Positions 18,461 through 28,545 are shown, numbered from the stretch's first letter. The stretch: 64,000 bases of DNA from Pseudomonas nunensis (GCF_024296925.1 NZ_CP101125.1:6450501-6514500); one strand, 5' to 3'. The notes: generated by a model from the sequence alone, not told the origin. Program-made: numbers and translations.

Positions 18461-20134
18461 TTGTCTACGCCTGTCGAACCCTTGCGTTTGCTGCTACTGG
18501 CCGAAGAGCCGGCGTGGGCAGCGTTGTTGCGCGAGTGTCTGGCTCCAATGGGGAGCTCGGCAGTGCTGATCAGCGCGCCGAGCTGGGAGTCGGTCAGCAG
18601 TCTGTTCGAAGACAACCGCAGCGCGGTGTTGTTGACGATCCCGGCCCTTCAGCCGGCGCCTGGCCGTTGCAGCCTGCCGACGGTGTTGCTGCTCGAACAT
18701 GAGCCGCCGACCCCGCCCGACGGTGTGAGTGACTGGTTGGTGCGCGATGTGCTCGACCCCGGCATGCTACGCCGCTGCCTGCGCCATGTGCGCGAGCGCG
18801 GCGTGCTGGAAAACACCCTGCAACGCCTGGCCGAGCAAGACCCGCTGACCGGCATCGCCAACCGCCAGGGTTTTCAGACCCTGCTGGCGGCGCGCCTGGC
18901 GGAACACGACGGCCGTGGCCTGGCTCTCGGTCACCTCGACCTCGACAACTTCCGGCACGCCAACGATGCCCTCGGCCATCAGGCCGGCGACCGCTTGATC
19001 CTGCAAGTGGTCGCGCGGCTGAAAAGCCAGCTCGAGGCCGGCGATCAACTGGCGCGCCTCGGCAGCGATGAGTTCGCCCTGCTGATCGACACCCGCCGCG
19101 CGCCGCAACGCGCCGAATGGATGGCCGAACGCATTACCGAAGCGCTGTCCGAGCCTTACTGGGTCGATGGCGAAAGCCTGTTGATCGGCTCCAGCCTCGG
19201 GATTGCCCATGCGCGGGCCCAGGCCGGCGCCGACCCGTTGATGTGGCACGCGCACATCGCCATGCAGCAGGCCAAAAGCACCCAGGGCTGCACCTTTCAC
19301 ATCTTCAACGAACGCATCAACCGCAATGCCCGCAGCGTCGCCGATCTGGAAAGCGAACTGCGCCGGGCCTTGCGCCGTGATGAGCTGGAACTGCATTACC
19401 AGCCGCGCCTGAACCTTGAAGACGGCAAGATCGTCGGCCTCGAAGCGCTGGTGCGTTGGCGCCATGCCGAGCGCGGCTTGCTGCCGCCGAGCGAGTTCGT
19501 GCCGCTGGCCGAGCAAAGCGGCTTGATCGTGCCGTTGGGTTACTGGGTGATTTCCCGGGCCCTGCGCGACATGCAGGCGTTGCGCGAACGGGGTTTGCCG
19601 GCGTTGCACATGGCGATCAACCTGTCGTTCCGCCAATTTCAGGACAGCCAGTTGCTTTCGACCCTGAGTCGTCTGATTGCCGAACGTGGCGTCGAAGCGC
19701 AATGGCTGGAGTTCGAACTGACCGAAACTGCCGTGATGCGCCGCAGCGACCTGGTCAAGCAGACCATGGACGCCCTCGGTCGCCTCGGGGTGCGCTTCTC
19801 TCTCGACGATTTCGGCACCGGCTTCTCATCGTTCGTGCACCTCAACAGCCTGCCGATTACCTTGCTCAAGGTCGACAAGAGCTTCGTCGGCGGCATGGAA
19901 GAGCGCGAAGAGAACCGCAAACTGGTGCACGCCATGATCAACCTGGCGCACAACCTCAATCTGGAAGTGGTGGCCGAAGGCGTGGAAACCCCGGAGCAGC
20001 TGGATTTGTTGCGTGGGTTTGGCTGTGATCAGGTGCAGGGATATTTGATCAGCAGGCCGTTGCCGTTGCCGGGGCTGGTTGAATATTTGACGTTTGGCAG
20101 CAGCCAACAGCCTGCCATGGAAGTCGTGAGCTAA
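18461..20134 (+). CDS. EAL phosphodiesterase with degenerate GGDEF (ProE-like)
   Basis: A 557-residue cytosolic protein starting with TTG after AGGGAG. Residues 1-115 look like a receiver-like domain without the usual acidic pocket. A GGDEF domain follows with the signature changed to GSDEF (about 199-203), so diguanylate cyclase activity is doubtful. The EAL domain is complete (GLEALVRW near 325, then NLSFRQFQ, LDDFGTGFSS and VVAEGVET). It probably hydrolyses c-di-GMP, with the GGDEF part as a regulatory site. Its position between rep and a MATE gene parallels PA5295 (ProE) of P. aeruginosa as I recall it. Confidence 0.87.
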   Translation: MSTPVEPLRLLLLAEEPAWAALLRECLAPMGSSAVLISAPSWESVSSLFEDNRSAVLLTIPALQPAPGRCSLPTVLLLEHEPPTPPDGVSDWLVRDVLDPGMLRRCLRHVRERGVLENTLQRLAEQDPLTGIANRQGFQTLLAARLAEHDGRGLALGHLDLDNFRHANDALGHQAGDRLILQVVARLKSQLEAGDQLARLGSDEFALLIDTRRAPQRAEWMAERITEALSEPYWVDGESLLIGSSLGIAHARAQAGADPLMWHAHIAMQQAKSTQGCTFHIFNERINRNARSVADLESELRRALRRDELELHYQPRLNLEDGKIVGLEALVRWRHAERGLLPPSEFVPLAEQSGLIVPLGYWVISRALRDMQALRERGLPALHMAINLSFRQFQDSQLLSTLSRLIAERGVEAQWLEFELTETAVMRRSDLVKQTMDALGRLGVRFSLDDFGTGFSSFVHLNSLPITLLKVDKSFVGGMEEREENRKLVHAMINLAHNLNLEVVAEGVETPEQLDLLRGFGCDQVQGYLISRPLPLPGLVEYLTFGSSQQPAMEVVS

Positions 20135-20165
20135 CCCAGAACCACAATGTGGAACTGGGCTTTTT

Positions 20166-20280
20166 GTGGCGAGGGAGCTTGCTCCCGTTGGGTCGCGAAG
20201 CGGCCCCAAAATCTTTGCGACTGCTTCACAGCCGAGCGGGAGCAAGCTCCCTCGCCACACAAGCCTCGCTCCTACAGGGG
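20166..20280. repeat. REPIN, GTGGCGAGGGAGC type, with an adjoining half element
   Basis: Arms GTGGCGAGGGAGCTTGCTCC (20166 on) and its complement ending at 20258 enclose a GAAGCGGCC/GACTGCTTC-type interior. A single truncated copy of the other REP type (AAGCCTCGCTCCTACAG, 20261-20277) is attached. It lies between the convergent EAL and MATE genes. Confidence 0.88.
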
Positions 20281-20283
20281 ATC

Positions 20284-21684
20284 TCAGTCGGTCTGAGGAA
20301 TCTGGAAGCTTTTCCCTGACGGCTCCCGCCGAATCACCCGCTTCATCTTCCACTCAAACGCCAGCGTCAGACTCACCGCCGCGCACGCCAGCCCCAGCGC
20401 CAAACCCCACCAGACGCCCGTCGGCCCCAAATTCAAGTTGAAGGCCATCATCCACGCGGCCGGCGCGCCGATCAGCCAGTAGCAACCGAGCCCGACCAGG
20501 AACGTGGTCTTGGCATCCTTGAGCCCGCGAATGCAGCCCATGGCGATGGTTTGCGTGCCGTCGAACAGCTCGAACCATGCGGCCACCGCCAACAGGCTTA
20601 CAGCCAAGTCGATGACCGGGCGAAACGCCGGGTCGTTATGGTCCAGGAACAAGCCGATCAACTGATTCGGCAGCAACCAGAAGACCATGGCGAACGCCAG
20701 CATCGAAGCGCCGCCAAACGCGATCCCGACCCGACCGGACAGACGTGCATCGAGCAACTGCCCGGCACCGTAGTGCTTGCCGATGCGCATGGTGATCGCA
20801 TACGAAAGCCCCGCCGGCACCATGAACGCCACCGAAACGATCTGCAGGGCAATCTGATGCGCCGCCAATTGCGTGCTGCCCATGGTGCCCATGCACAGCG
20901 CCGCGAAGGCGAACAACCCGACTTCCACCGCATAGGTGCCGCCAATCGGCAGGCCCAGCCGCCACAGTTCTTTCAGGTATTGGCGATTTGGCCGCGACAG
21001 GCCCTGGCGCAATGGGTAAGCGTCATAAGCCGGATGCCGCCGAATGTGCAGCGCCAGCGCCACGGCCATCAGGTTGGCGACAATCGCGGTGACCAGACCA
21101 ATCCCCACCAGGCCCATTTTGGGCAAGCCGAACATCCCGGTGATGAACGCGTAGTTGAGGACGAAGTTGGCCACGGTGCCGCCCAGGCTGATCACCATCA
21201 CTGGCGTCGCCCGGCCGATCGCACTGGTGAAACCGCGCAGGGCCATGAAACTCAGGTAGCCGGGCAGGGCGAACGGCAGGAACGTCAAGAACAGCCCGGC
21301 AGAGTGGACGTTGGTTTCGGTCTGGCCAAACATCAACAACACCGGTTTGAGGTTCCACAACAGCAACCCCGCCACCAGCGCCATCAACCAGGCCAGCCAC
21401 AATCCGGCCTGGGTCAGCCGCGCCGCGCCGACGATATCGCCCGCGCCCTGACGGATCGCGACCAACGTGCCGACCGCCGCAATCACGCCGATGCAGAAAA
21501 TTGACACAAACGAGTAAGTCGCCGCGCCCAGGCCGCCGCCGGCCAGCGCCTCGGGGCTCAGGCGCGCCATCATCAAGGTGTCGGTGAGGACCATCAACAT
21601 GTGCGCCAACTGCGAGGCAATCAACGGCCCCGCCAGCCGCAGGATGGCCCAGAGTTCGGTACGTGCTGGATGCTGCATGGTCAT
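20284..21684 (-). CDS. MATE-family multidrug/Na+ efflux transporter
   Basis: A 466-residue membrane protein with about twelve hydrophobic segments in two similar halves. It has the MATE opening (LAGPLIASQLAHMLMVLTDTLMMARLSPEALA is spread over helix 1-2) and LALPIGGTY-like start of the second half. It would export cationic compounds in exchange for Na+ or H+. Three starts are close together (GTG 21687, ATG 21684, ATG 21678); GGAGC lies just upstream, so the choice is uncertain. A divergent LysR gene begins 153 bp away and may control it. Confidence 0.87.
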   Translation of the reverse strand: MTMQHPARTELWAILRLAGPLIASQLAHMLMVLTDTLMMARLSPEALAGGGLGAATYSFVSIFCIGVIAAVGTLVAIRQGAGDIVGAARLTQAGLWLAWLMALVAGLLLWNLKPVLLMFGQTETNVHSAGLFLTFLPFALPGYLSFMALRGFTSAIGRATPVMVISLGGTVANFVLNYAFITGMFGLPKMGLVGIGLVTAIVANLMAVALALHIRRHPAYDAYPLRQGLSRPNRQYLKELWRLGLPIGGTYAVEVGLFAFAALCMGTMGSTQLAAHQIALQIVSVAFMVPAGLSYAITMRIGKHYGAGQLLDARLSGRVGIAFGGASMLAFAMVFWLLPNQLIGLFLDHNDPAFRPVIDLAVSLLAVAAWFELFDGTQTIAMGCIRGLKDAKTTFLVGLGCYWLIGAPAAWMMAFNLNLGPTGVWWGLALGLACAAVSLTLAFEWKMKRVIRREPSGKSFQIPQTD

Positions 21685-21836
21685 CACGCTCCATGATCAG
21701 AGTGAACGGGAAAGGCTCGATTCTCGGCGCTTGGCGGGGTTTGCACAAAGGGATAAAAAGGATGGGTGGCATGATTAAAACTCATCCAGCGGACTTTCTG
21801 ATAAGTTGGCCTCATCCCGCTATAGGAGCTTTGCGC

Positions 21837-22757
21837 ATGTCTCGTCGGCTTCCTCCGTTGTATGCCCTGCGCGCATTTGAAGCGGCGGCGCGGCACAGCT
21901 CCTTTACCCGTGCCGCGGAAGAACTGTCGATTACCCAAAGTGCGGTCAGTCGGCATATTCGTACGCTCGAAGAGCATTTCGCCTGTCGGCTGTTTCACCG
22001 CAGCGGGCGCAACCTGCAACTAACTGATTCGGCGCGGTTGATCCTGCCCGGCATCCGCGAGGGGTTTACGGCCCTGGAACGTGCCTGCAACACGCTGCGC
22101 GCCGAAGACGACATCCTGCGCATGAAAGCCCCGTCGACCCTGACCATGCGCTGGTTGCTGGCGCGACTCAGCCGCTTTCGCCACTTGCAACCGGGCAACG
22201 AGGTGCAACTGACCAGTGCCTGGATGGACATCGACACCGTGGACTTCAACCACGAACCGTTTGATTGCGCGGTGATCCTCAGCAACGGAAATTTCCCACC
22301 GGACTGGGAGACGACCTTGTTGTTTCCGGAAGAGTTGATTCCGGTGGGCGCCCCCAACCTGCTGGACGACCAGCCCTGGGATGTTGCGCGACTCGCAAGC
22401 ACTGAGCTGCTGCACCCGGCACCGGATCGCCGCGACTGGCGCAGTTGGCTGGAACGCATGGGGTTGGCTGATCAGATATCGCTCAAGGGCGGGCAGGTCT
22501 TCGACACGCTGGAGCTGGGGATGATCGCGGCCGCCCGAGGTTACGGCGTGTCGATGGGGGATTTGCTGATGGTGGCGGAAGACGTGGCGCAGGGTCGTCT
22601 GAGTTTGCCGTGGCCGACTGCCGTCGCCAGCGGTGAGAAATATTACCTGGTCTGGCCGAAAACCCGTCCCGGCGGTGAGCGCATGCGCCGGCTCAGCGAT
22701 TTCCTGCAAGGGGAAGTCCGGGCCATGGAACTGCCGGATGTTGAACGTCTGAGCTGA
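21837..22757 (+). CDS. LysR-family regulator (GcvA-like)
   Basis: A 306-residue LysR protein with AGGAG upstream of the ATG at 21837. The winged helix is at residues about 5-62 (ALRAFEAAARHSSFTRAAEEL, SITQSAVSRHIRTLE). The carboxy part has the GcvA/AmpR-like TMRWLLARLSRFR and DIDTVDFNHEPFDCAV blocks of a periplasmic-binding-like effector domain. It is divergent from the MATE transporter. The effector and targets are not evident. Confidence 0.88.
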   Translation: MSRRLPPLYALRAFEAAARHSSFTRAAEELSITQSAVSRHIRTLEEHFACRLFHRSGRNLQLTDSARLILPGIREGFTALERACNTLRAEDDILRMKAPSTLTMRWLLARLSRFRHLQPGNEVQLTSAWMDIDTVDFNHEPFDCAVILSNGNFPPDWETTLLFPEELIPVGAPNLLDDQPWDVARLASTELLHPAPDRRDWRSWLERMGLADQISLKGGQVFDTLELGMIAAARGYGVSMGDLLMVAEDVAQGRLSLPWPTAVASGEKYYLVWPKTRPGGERMRRLSDFLQGEVRAMELPDVERLS

Positions 22758-22931
22758 AACGATATAGTGGCCATGCGCTATAACCGGGTTAATAACTCAA
22801 GTATTCAGGTTTGCCGCCGAAAATCTGCAGGTGGAACCTTCGTGCAGGTTTCATGTGAGTCCCATTATTCGAAATTTTGCTGAGCGTCGAGCCGGATCAA
22901 GGAGGATCCGGTCGCTCGGCCAGGAGCTGTC

Positions 22932-24908
22932 ATGTCTCAACCCCGTGCCCGGATCGCCTCACAGCTTGGTCTTGCGCTTGCCGTGATACTGGCGATTGTC
23001 ATCAGCGGCAGCACAGTGTTCGCCTTGCGCTCGCTGGACACCGCCAACCTCGCCACCCGCGAAGAGCATCTGGCGAGTGAGGCCAGGTTGCTGGCGGATC
23101 AGCTCAGTACATTCCACGGCACGCTGCGGGAAAGTACCCAGCGCCTCAGTGGTCTGTTCGAGAAGCGCTTCAGCGCGGGCATCAGCGTGCACCCGGACGA
23201 GCCGGTGACGGTGGCGGGCGTGCAGACCCCGGGCCTGCACTTGGGCAGCGAAGTGTTGAACAACAACTTCAAGGAAGTCGACGAGTTCAAGCAGATGACC
23301 GCCGGCGTGGCCACGTTGTTTGTGCGCAGCGGCGAAGACTTTGTGCGTGTCAGCACGTCCCTGAGTAAACAGGACGGCAGCCGCGCCATCGGCACCATGC
23401 TCGATCACGCCCACCCGGCCTATGCGCGCTTGATCGCGGGGCAGAGCTACGTCGGGCGCGCGTTGCTGTTCGAACGTTCCTACATGACCCAGTACACCCC
23501 CGTACGCGATAGCAGCGGCAAGGTGATTGCCGTGCTGTTCGTAGGATTCGATTACACCGACGCGCAGAACGCGCAGTTCGAGAACTTGAAACGCTTCCGC
23601 ATCGGCAAGACCGGTTCTTTGGCGTTGCTGGATGAGCAAAGCAAATGGCTGGTGCCGATTGCTGGCGTACAAGCGCTGGACAAGGCAGTCCCGACCATTG
23701 CTGCGTTGGCGAAGAAGCCGGGTAAAGGCGAGTTCTGGAGCGACACCTCGGAAGACTTCTACAGCCTGGCCGTACCCTTCGAAGGCGGGCCGTGGTCGGT
23801 GGTCGCGAGCATGCCGAAAGCGGAAATCAGCGCAGTGACCTGGAGCGTCGGCATTCAACTGGCCATCGGCAGTCTGCTGGCGATGTTGATCGCAGTGGGT
23901 TCGGCGGTCTGGTTGCTGCGTAGCAAACTGGCGCCGTTGGGCGATCTGGTGCGTCAGGCCGAAGCCTTGGGCGCCGGTGATTTGAGCGTGCGCCTGAACG
24001 TGTCGAGCAATGATGAAATCGGTCAGTTGGCCCGGGCTTTCAACCAGATGAGCCAGGCCCTGTCGACCATGGTCGAGCACATTCGCAAGGCTTCTGCCGA
24101 GGTCAACAGCCGTGCCCAAGCCTTATCCGGTCTGTCCGGCGGTGCTTATGAAGGGATGGAGCAGCAGTCCGGCGAAATCACCAGCATGGCCGGCGCCGTA
24201 GAAGAATTCAGCGCCACCTCGCTGAACATTGCTGACAACATGAGCAATACCCAGCGCATGGCGCAGGAAAACGCACAGCAAACTCAGATCGGTCGTACAT
24301 CGATGCAGGAAGCGTCCTCCTCGCTGGAGCAGATCGCCGGCGCGTTGAACAGCACCGCGACCGTGATCAACACCCTCGGCCAGCGCTCCCAGGAAATCGG
24401 CGGCATTGTCGGGGTGATTACCGCGATTGCCGATCAGACCAACTTGCTGGCGCTGAACGCCGCCATCGAAGCCGCCCGTGCCGGCGAGCAGGGCCGCGGT
24501 TTTGCGGTGGTGGCCGATGAAGTGCGCAACCTCGCTTCGCGTACCCGTGAAGCGACGGATGAAATCTCCGGGATGATCCAGAGCATCCAGCAGGAAACCG
24601 GCAACGCCATCAGCACCATGGAGCAGGGCAACGTGCTGATGCAGGAAGGCTTGTCGCGCAATGCCAACGTTGCTTCGGCATTGGCGCGGATCGATGAGCA
24701 GAGTCGTTCGGCGGGCCAGCAATTTGCGGCGATCACCACCGCGACTCAGGAGCAGAGCAGCACGGCGACGTTGCTCAGCAGCAACCTGCAAAGCATTGCG
24801 CTGGCCAACAGCGAACAGCGTGAAGTTGTTTCCAATCTGGCCATCACCGCCAAAGAACTGGAATCGCTGGCGGCGGACCTGCGGCATGAGGTTGACCGGT
24901 TTCGTTGA
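22932..24908 (+). CDS. Methyl-accepting chemotaxis protein with Cache-type sensor
   Basis: A 658-residue chemoreceptor. One transmembrane helix lies at about 13-32, a large periplasmic sensor at 33-300 and a second helix at 303-327. A HAMP domain follows ([21 protein letters not shown]). The signalling tip is intact ([20 protein letters not shown], then [20 protein letters not shown]). The sensor contains [24 protein letters not shown] and [11 protein letters not shown] segments, as in Cache_3-Cache_2 receptors. There is no CheB/CheR pentapeptide at the end. The ligand is unknown; it stands alone, with AGGAGCTGTC before the ATG. Confidence 0.88.
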   Translation: MSQPRARIASQLGLALAVILAIVISGSTVFALRSLDTANLATREEHLASEARLLADQLSTFHGTLRESTQRLSGLFEKRFSAGISVHPDEPVTVAGVQTPGLHLGSEVLNNNFKEVDEFKQMTAGVATLFVRSGEDFVRVSTSLSKQDGSRAIGTMLDHAHPAYARLIAGQSYVGRALLFERSYMTQYTPVRDSSGKVIAVLFVGFDYTDAQNAQFENLKRFRIGKTGSLALLDEQSKWLVPIAGVQALDKAVPTIAALAKKPGKGEFWSDTSEDFYSLAVPFEGGPWSVVASMPKAEISAVTWSVGIQLAIGSLLAMLIAVGSAVWLLRSKLAPLGDLVRQAEALGAGDLSVRLNVSSNDEIGQLARAFNQMSQALSTMVEHIRKASAEVNSRAQALSGLSGGAYEGMEQQSGEITSMAGAVEEFSATSLNIADNMSNTQRMAQENAQQTQIGRTSMQEASSSLEQIAGALNSTATVINTLGQRSQEIGGIVGVITAIADQTNLLALNAAIEAARAGEQGRGFAVVADEVRNLASRTREATDEISGMIQSIQQETGNAISTMEQGNVLMQEGLSRNANVASALARIDEQSRSAGQQFAAITTATQEQSSTATLLSSNLQSIALANSEQREVVSNLAITAKELESLAADLRHEVDRFR

Positions 24909-24925
24909 GGCGCCGCTGAAATAGC

Positions 24926-25020
24926 CTTCGCGAGCAAGCCCGCTCCCACATGTGATCTCGGGTGTTCACAAAATCTGGGTTCACCGCCGAACTCATGTGG
25001 GAGCGGGCTTGCTCGCGAAG
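24926..25020. repeat. REPIN, GTGGGAGCGGGC type
   Basis: Perfect 27-base arms (24926-24952, 24994-25020) are separated by 41 bases. It starts 17 bases after the chemoreceptor stop. Confidence 0.93.
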
Positions 25021-25172
25021 GGATCACCCTGATTTTCGTTTTAATCCCCTCCTTCGCATCAACCCACTCCTAGCCCCACAGCAGCAATTCTTGCGATATC
25101 TCCATTTTTAAGCTTGATGAATCGTTTCAGCAAGACTATAAAAATGACACAACTCCAAGAAAGGCTTCTCCC

Positions 25173-26387
25173 ATGACTCCGCTCAAACTCCTCGTTGCCC
25201 TCAGCGCACTGTCCGCTGCCTCCCACGCCATGGCTTGGGATTACGTCCTGCTCGACACCGACAAAGCTGCTCAGAACTGGCAAATCACCAGCCAACAACT
25301 GGGCGTGAAGACCGACCAACCTTTCTCCGTGACCCTGCGCACCCTGCACGGCGGTCGGCAGGAGGGTGTCAGCATCGTCGACATCGATAACGGCAAGATG
25401 AAACTCTCGGTGGTGCCGACCCGTGGGATGAACGTCCTACAAGCGTCTGTAGGCAATGTGCGCATGGGTTGGGATTCGCCGGTCAAGGACGTGGTCAATC
25501 CGTCCTTCATCGAACTCAACGGTCGCGGTGGCCTGGGTTGGCTTGAAGGCTTCAACGAACTCGTCGCCCGCTGCGGTTACGAATGGGTCGGCCATCCGGG
25601 CATGGACAACGGCGAACTGCTGACACTCCACGGTCGCGCTGCCAACATCCCGGCCAGCAAAGTCACCCTGCACATCGACGAAAAACCACCGTACGCCATC
25701 AGCCTGCGCGGCGAGCTGAAAGAGCAAGCGTTTAAGAAAGTCGACTTCTCGGTGCAGACTGAATTGGTCACCGAACCCGGCAGCGTCGCGTTCGCCCTCA
25801 ACGATATGCTGACCAACAACGGCGACTATCCGAAGGAATACCAAGCGCTGTACCACAGCAACTTCAGCACCCCGTTCCTGGAACAGGGCGCCCGTTTTGC
25901 TGCACCGGTGAAACAGGTTTCGCCGTTCAACGATAAAGCCAAGGGCGACTTGCCGGACTGGCAGACCTACCGCGCACCAACCAAGGATTACGACGAGACC
26001 GTTTACAACGTCGTGCCATATGGCGACGCCAAGGGCGATACGCTGACCGTGCTGCATAACAAGGCGGGCAGCCTCGGGGTTTCGGTCGGTTTCAACACCC
26101 AGCAATTGCCGGTGTTCTCGTTGTGGAAAAACACCGATACCCAAGGTCAGGGCTATGTCACCGGTCTGGAGCCAGGGACGAGTTTTTCCTACAACCGCCG
26201 GTATCAACGGCCACTCGGCTTGGTGCCGACGATTGGGGTGAAAGAGCAGAAGCAGTTCCAGATCCACTACAGCTTGTTGGCAGATAAAGGGGCTGTGGAT
26301 AAGGCGTTGGCGCGGGTCAGTGAGATTCAGGGTGGGCGGGCGACTGAGGTTAGGCAGGCGCCGTTGGTGGATTTGACCAAGGAGTAA
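25173..26387 (+). CDS. Exported DUF4432 / aldose 1-epimerase-like protein
   Basis: A 404-residue protein with a signal peptide (ALSALSAASHAMA-WD, cleavage near residue 21). The rest follows the DUF4432 pattern: VVPTRGMNVLQASVG, GWDSPVKDVVNP, GWLEGFNELVARCGYEWVG, LLTLHGRAANIPAS and TGLEPGTSFSYNRRY. The family shares the galactose mutarotase fold, so binding or epimerising a sugar is plausible. Most relatives I know of are cytosolic; the export signal is unusual. AGAAAGG lies 10 bases before the ATG. No sugar transport or catabolic gene is adjacent. Confidence 0.82.
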   Translation: MTPLKLLVALSALSAASHAMAWDYVLLDTDKAAQNWQITSQQLGVKTDQPFSVTLRTLHGGRQEGVSIVDIDNGKMKLSVVPTRGMNVLQASVGNVRMGWDSPVKDVVNPSFIELNGRGGLGWLEGFNELVARCGYEWVGHPGMDNGELLTLHGRAANIPASKVTLHIDEKPPYAISLRGELKEQAFKKVDFSVQTELVTEPGSVAFALNDMLTNNGDYPKEYQALYHSNFSTPFLEQGARFAAPVKQVSPFNDKAKGDLPDWQTYRAPTKDYDETVYNVVPYGDAKGDTLTVLHNKAGSLGVSVGFNTQQLPVFSLWKNTDTQGQGYVTGLEPGTSFSYNRRYQRPLGLVPTIGVKEQKQFQIHYSLLADKGAVDKALARVSEIQGGRATEVRQAPLVDLTKE

Positions 26388-26439
26388 GCAGCCTTACGAA
26401 ATGAGCAGTGGAAGTCTTTGTTCACTGCTCATCAGAAGG

Positions 26440-26742
26440 CTAAAAGGGAAGTCTCATTTCTGATGCTTGGGCCGCATCAAATAAACGCCGGATGAAATCG
26501 AAGTCGTTCCAGGTTTGGTTGGTATAAAACCGGTGTTCCTTATTTCCGATCTCATCTATGTAATAGATGACGTACTCCGCATATTTCTCATCGGCATTGA
26601 AGCTGTAACGCAATGAAAGAGAAAATTCCTTCTCCTTGAGTTTCACAAACGAGTTGTTGTCGTCGTAACTCCAGGAAAATTCACCCCGCTCGGTTCTCGC
26701 GGTGAGTGCTTTGATGAAATCGAAAAATCTAGGCGGTAGCAT
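26440..26742 (-). CDS. Hypothetical protein, 100 residues
   Basis: An isolated 100-residue frame starting at ATG 26742. It is acidic and aromatic-rich (SWSYDDNNSFVKLKEKEFSL, YAEYVIYYIDEIGNKEHRF), with no signal peptide or membrane helix. The base composition is more AT-rich than its neighbours. I do not recognise the family. Size and isolation would fit an orphan immunity-like protein or a transferred gene, but nothing in the sequence shows that. It lies between the DUF4432 gene (convergent) and comM (same strand). Confidence 0.65.
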   Translation of the reverse strand: MLPPRFFDFIKALTARTERGEFSWSYDDNNSFVKLKEKEFSLSLRYSFNADEKYAEYVIYYIDEIGNKEHRFYTNQTWNDFDFIRRLFDAAQASEMRLPF

Positions 26743-26792
26743 ATTGGCGCCCTCTGGCTGGGTTAACCTTTTCTAGGTTTTCTTTGATGTTT

Positions 26793-28286
26793 TCATGCTG
26801 AGGCAGGGCGATATTGCAACGCCTCTGCCAGATGCTCGCGGGTGATCCCGTCGACCTGCTCGAGATCCGCCAAGGTACGGGCAACTTTCAGCAGTCGATG
26901 GGCTGCTCGCAATGACAGCGTCAGCCGTTCGCAGGCGGATTCGAGCCAGCTTTCATCGGCTGTGGATAACTTGCAGTGCCGACGCAGTCCTGGCAGATCA
27001 AGGAATGCGTTGGCGCAGCCTTGGCGTTTGTGTTGCCGCTCCCTTGCGTCGGCAACCAGTGCAGCGGCGGTGGTTGTGTCGTCGCCGGGTTTGGGCAAAG
27101 GATTCAACGCTGTGGCTTCCCGGGCGACGGTCAGGTGCAGGTCGATGCGATCGAGCAGCGGCCCGGAGAGTTTGTTGCGGTAACGCTGGACCATGTCCGG
27201 TGTACAACTGCATTTGCCGCTGGGTTCGCCAAGATATCCACAGGGGCACGGGTTCATCGCGGCGACCAGTTGGAAGCGTGCCGGGAAACGCACGCGGTCC
27301 TTGGCGCGGGATATCACAATGTGGCCGGATTCCATCGGCTCTCGCAAAACTTCCAGGACCTTTCGATCAAATTCCGGTAGTTCATCAAGGAACAGCACGC
27401 CGTGGTGGGCGAGGGTGATTTCTCCGGGTTGCGGTTTTGAGCCACCGCCCACCAATGCCGGACCGGATGCAGAGTGGTGGGGTTGGCGAAACGGTCGTTG
27501 TGGCCAGTGGCTCAGCGGCACGCAACTGGAGACCGATTGAATCGCCGCTACTTCCAGTGCCTCATTCTCGGCCAGCGGTGGCAAGAGCCCGGGCAATCGG
27601 CTCGCCAGCAGGGTTTTCCCTGTCCCCGGTGGTCCGCTGAACAACAAATTGTGTGCGCCTGCTGCCGCAATCAGCAGCGCACGCTTAGCTGACATTTGGC
27701 CCTGCACCTCATTCAAATCGGGATAAGGCATGCTGGCGTACAGCAAGCCATTGGATACGTAAGGCTCGATAGGTGTGTGTCCGTTGAAGTGCGCGACCGC
27801 CTGAAGCAAATGATCCACTGCAATCACCTTCAACCCTGACGCCAGGCACGCCTCCTCGGCATTCTCTCGCGGCACCACCAGTATCCGACCGGCCTTGCGT
27901 GCTGCCAGCGCTGCGGGGAGTACACCGCGAACGGCCCGGACCGCGCCGGATAACGCCAGTTCGCCAAGGCATTCCACATCATCCAGGGTCAACGTCGGCA
28001 CCTGCACGCTGGCGGACAAAATCCCCAATGCAATCGCCAGATCGAACCGCCCGCCGTCCTTCGGCAAATCCGCAGGCGCGAGATTCAACGTGATGCGCCG
28101 CGCCGGAAATTGCAGGCCGGAATTGATGATCGCGCTGCGTACCCGGTCCTTGCTTTCTTTCACCGCAGCCTCCGGCAAACCGACCATGGTCAGGGAGGGA
28201 AGACCGTTGGCCAGATGGACTTCGACGGTAACGGCGGGCGCATCTACACCAATCTGGGCGCGGCTATGGACGATGGAGAGGGACAT
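26793..28286 (-). CDS. comM: ComM/YifB-family Mg-chelatase-like AAA ATPase
   Basis: A 497-residue protein of normal ComM length. The amino-terminal ChlI-type domain starts with SIVHSRAQIGVDAPAVTVEV. Walker A (GPPGTGKT) is near residues 218-225, followed by LFLDELPEFDRKVLEVLREP. A zinc-like CPCGYLGEPSGKCSC segment lies near 345. ComM is a hexameric helicase that drives branch migration during natural transformation. The ATG at 28286 is the only good start, although its ribosome site is weak. Confidence 0.93.
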   Translation of the reverse strand: MSLSIVHSRAQIGVDAPAVTVEVHLANGLPSLTMVGLPEAAVKESKDRVRSAIINSGLQFPARRITLNLAPADLPKDGGRFDLAIALGILSASVQVPTLTLDDVECLGELALSGAVRAVRGVLPAALAARKAGRILVVPRENAEEACLASGLKVIAVDHLLQAVAHFNGHTPIEPYVSNGLLYASMPYPDLNEVQGQMSAKRALLIAAAGAHNLLFSGPPGTGKTLLASRLPGLLPPLAENEALEVAAIQSVSSCVPLSHWPQRPFRQPHHSASGPALVGGGSKPQPGEITLAHHGVLFLDELPEFDRKVLEVLREPMESGHIVISRAKDRVRFPARFQLVAAMNPCPCGYLGEPSGKCSCTPDMVQRYRNKLSGPLLDRIDLHLTVAREATALNPLPKPGDDTTTAAALVADARERQHKRQGCANAFLDLPGLRRHCKLSTADESWLESACERLTLSLRAAHRLLKVARTLADLEQVDGITREHLAEALQYRPASA

Positions 28287-28512
28287 GTTCGTTCCTTGAG
28301 CTTCACGGGAACCGCTTCCTGCGGTTTGTGAAGGGTAGCCGGGTCGTGCGGCGGCGCAGGTGCCAAACTTTCGCAGGATGTTGCGAGTGTCTTTCAGGTG
28401 GGGGAAAGCTTAAGGGCGTGGGGATTGCCGACGTAATCAGTCGCGGGATGAGGTTGTTGTAGGACGTTGCCTAGAGTGATGAAGGATGTCGGCGAAAGCT
28501 GAATCGGAGGCG
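28287..28512. other. Intergenic region upstream of comM
   Basis: This holds the comM promoter region and one copy of TTGTAGGACGTTGCC at 28457-28471. No protein-coding frame with support was seen. Gaps of this size elsewhere in the window usually hold a REPIN; this one does not. Confidence 0.5.
28457..28471 (+). repeat. 15-bp repeat TTGTAGGACGTTGCC, left copy
   Basis: The identical 15-mer recurs in the same orientation at 30555-30569. The two copies bracket the accessory patch between comM and ubiK. It contains the complement of GTCCTACAA, found at three other intergenic sites. Confidence 0.6.
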
Positions 28513-28545
28513 AAAAAAAACCGCCTTGAGGAGGCGGTTTTTTGT
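28513..28545 (-). terminator. Rho-independent terminator (likely bidirectional)
   Basis: A stem ACCGCC/GGCGGT with a 7-base loop is flanked by eight A on the left and six T on the right. Read on the minus strand it ends with eight T, so it best fits a leftward transcript coming from the small gene at 28832. No plus-strand gene lies directly upstream. Confidence 0.8.
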
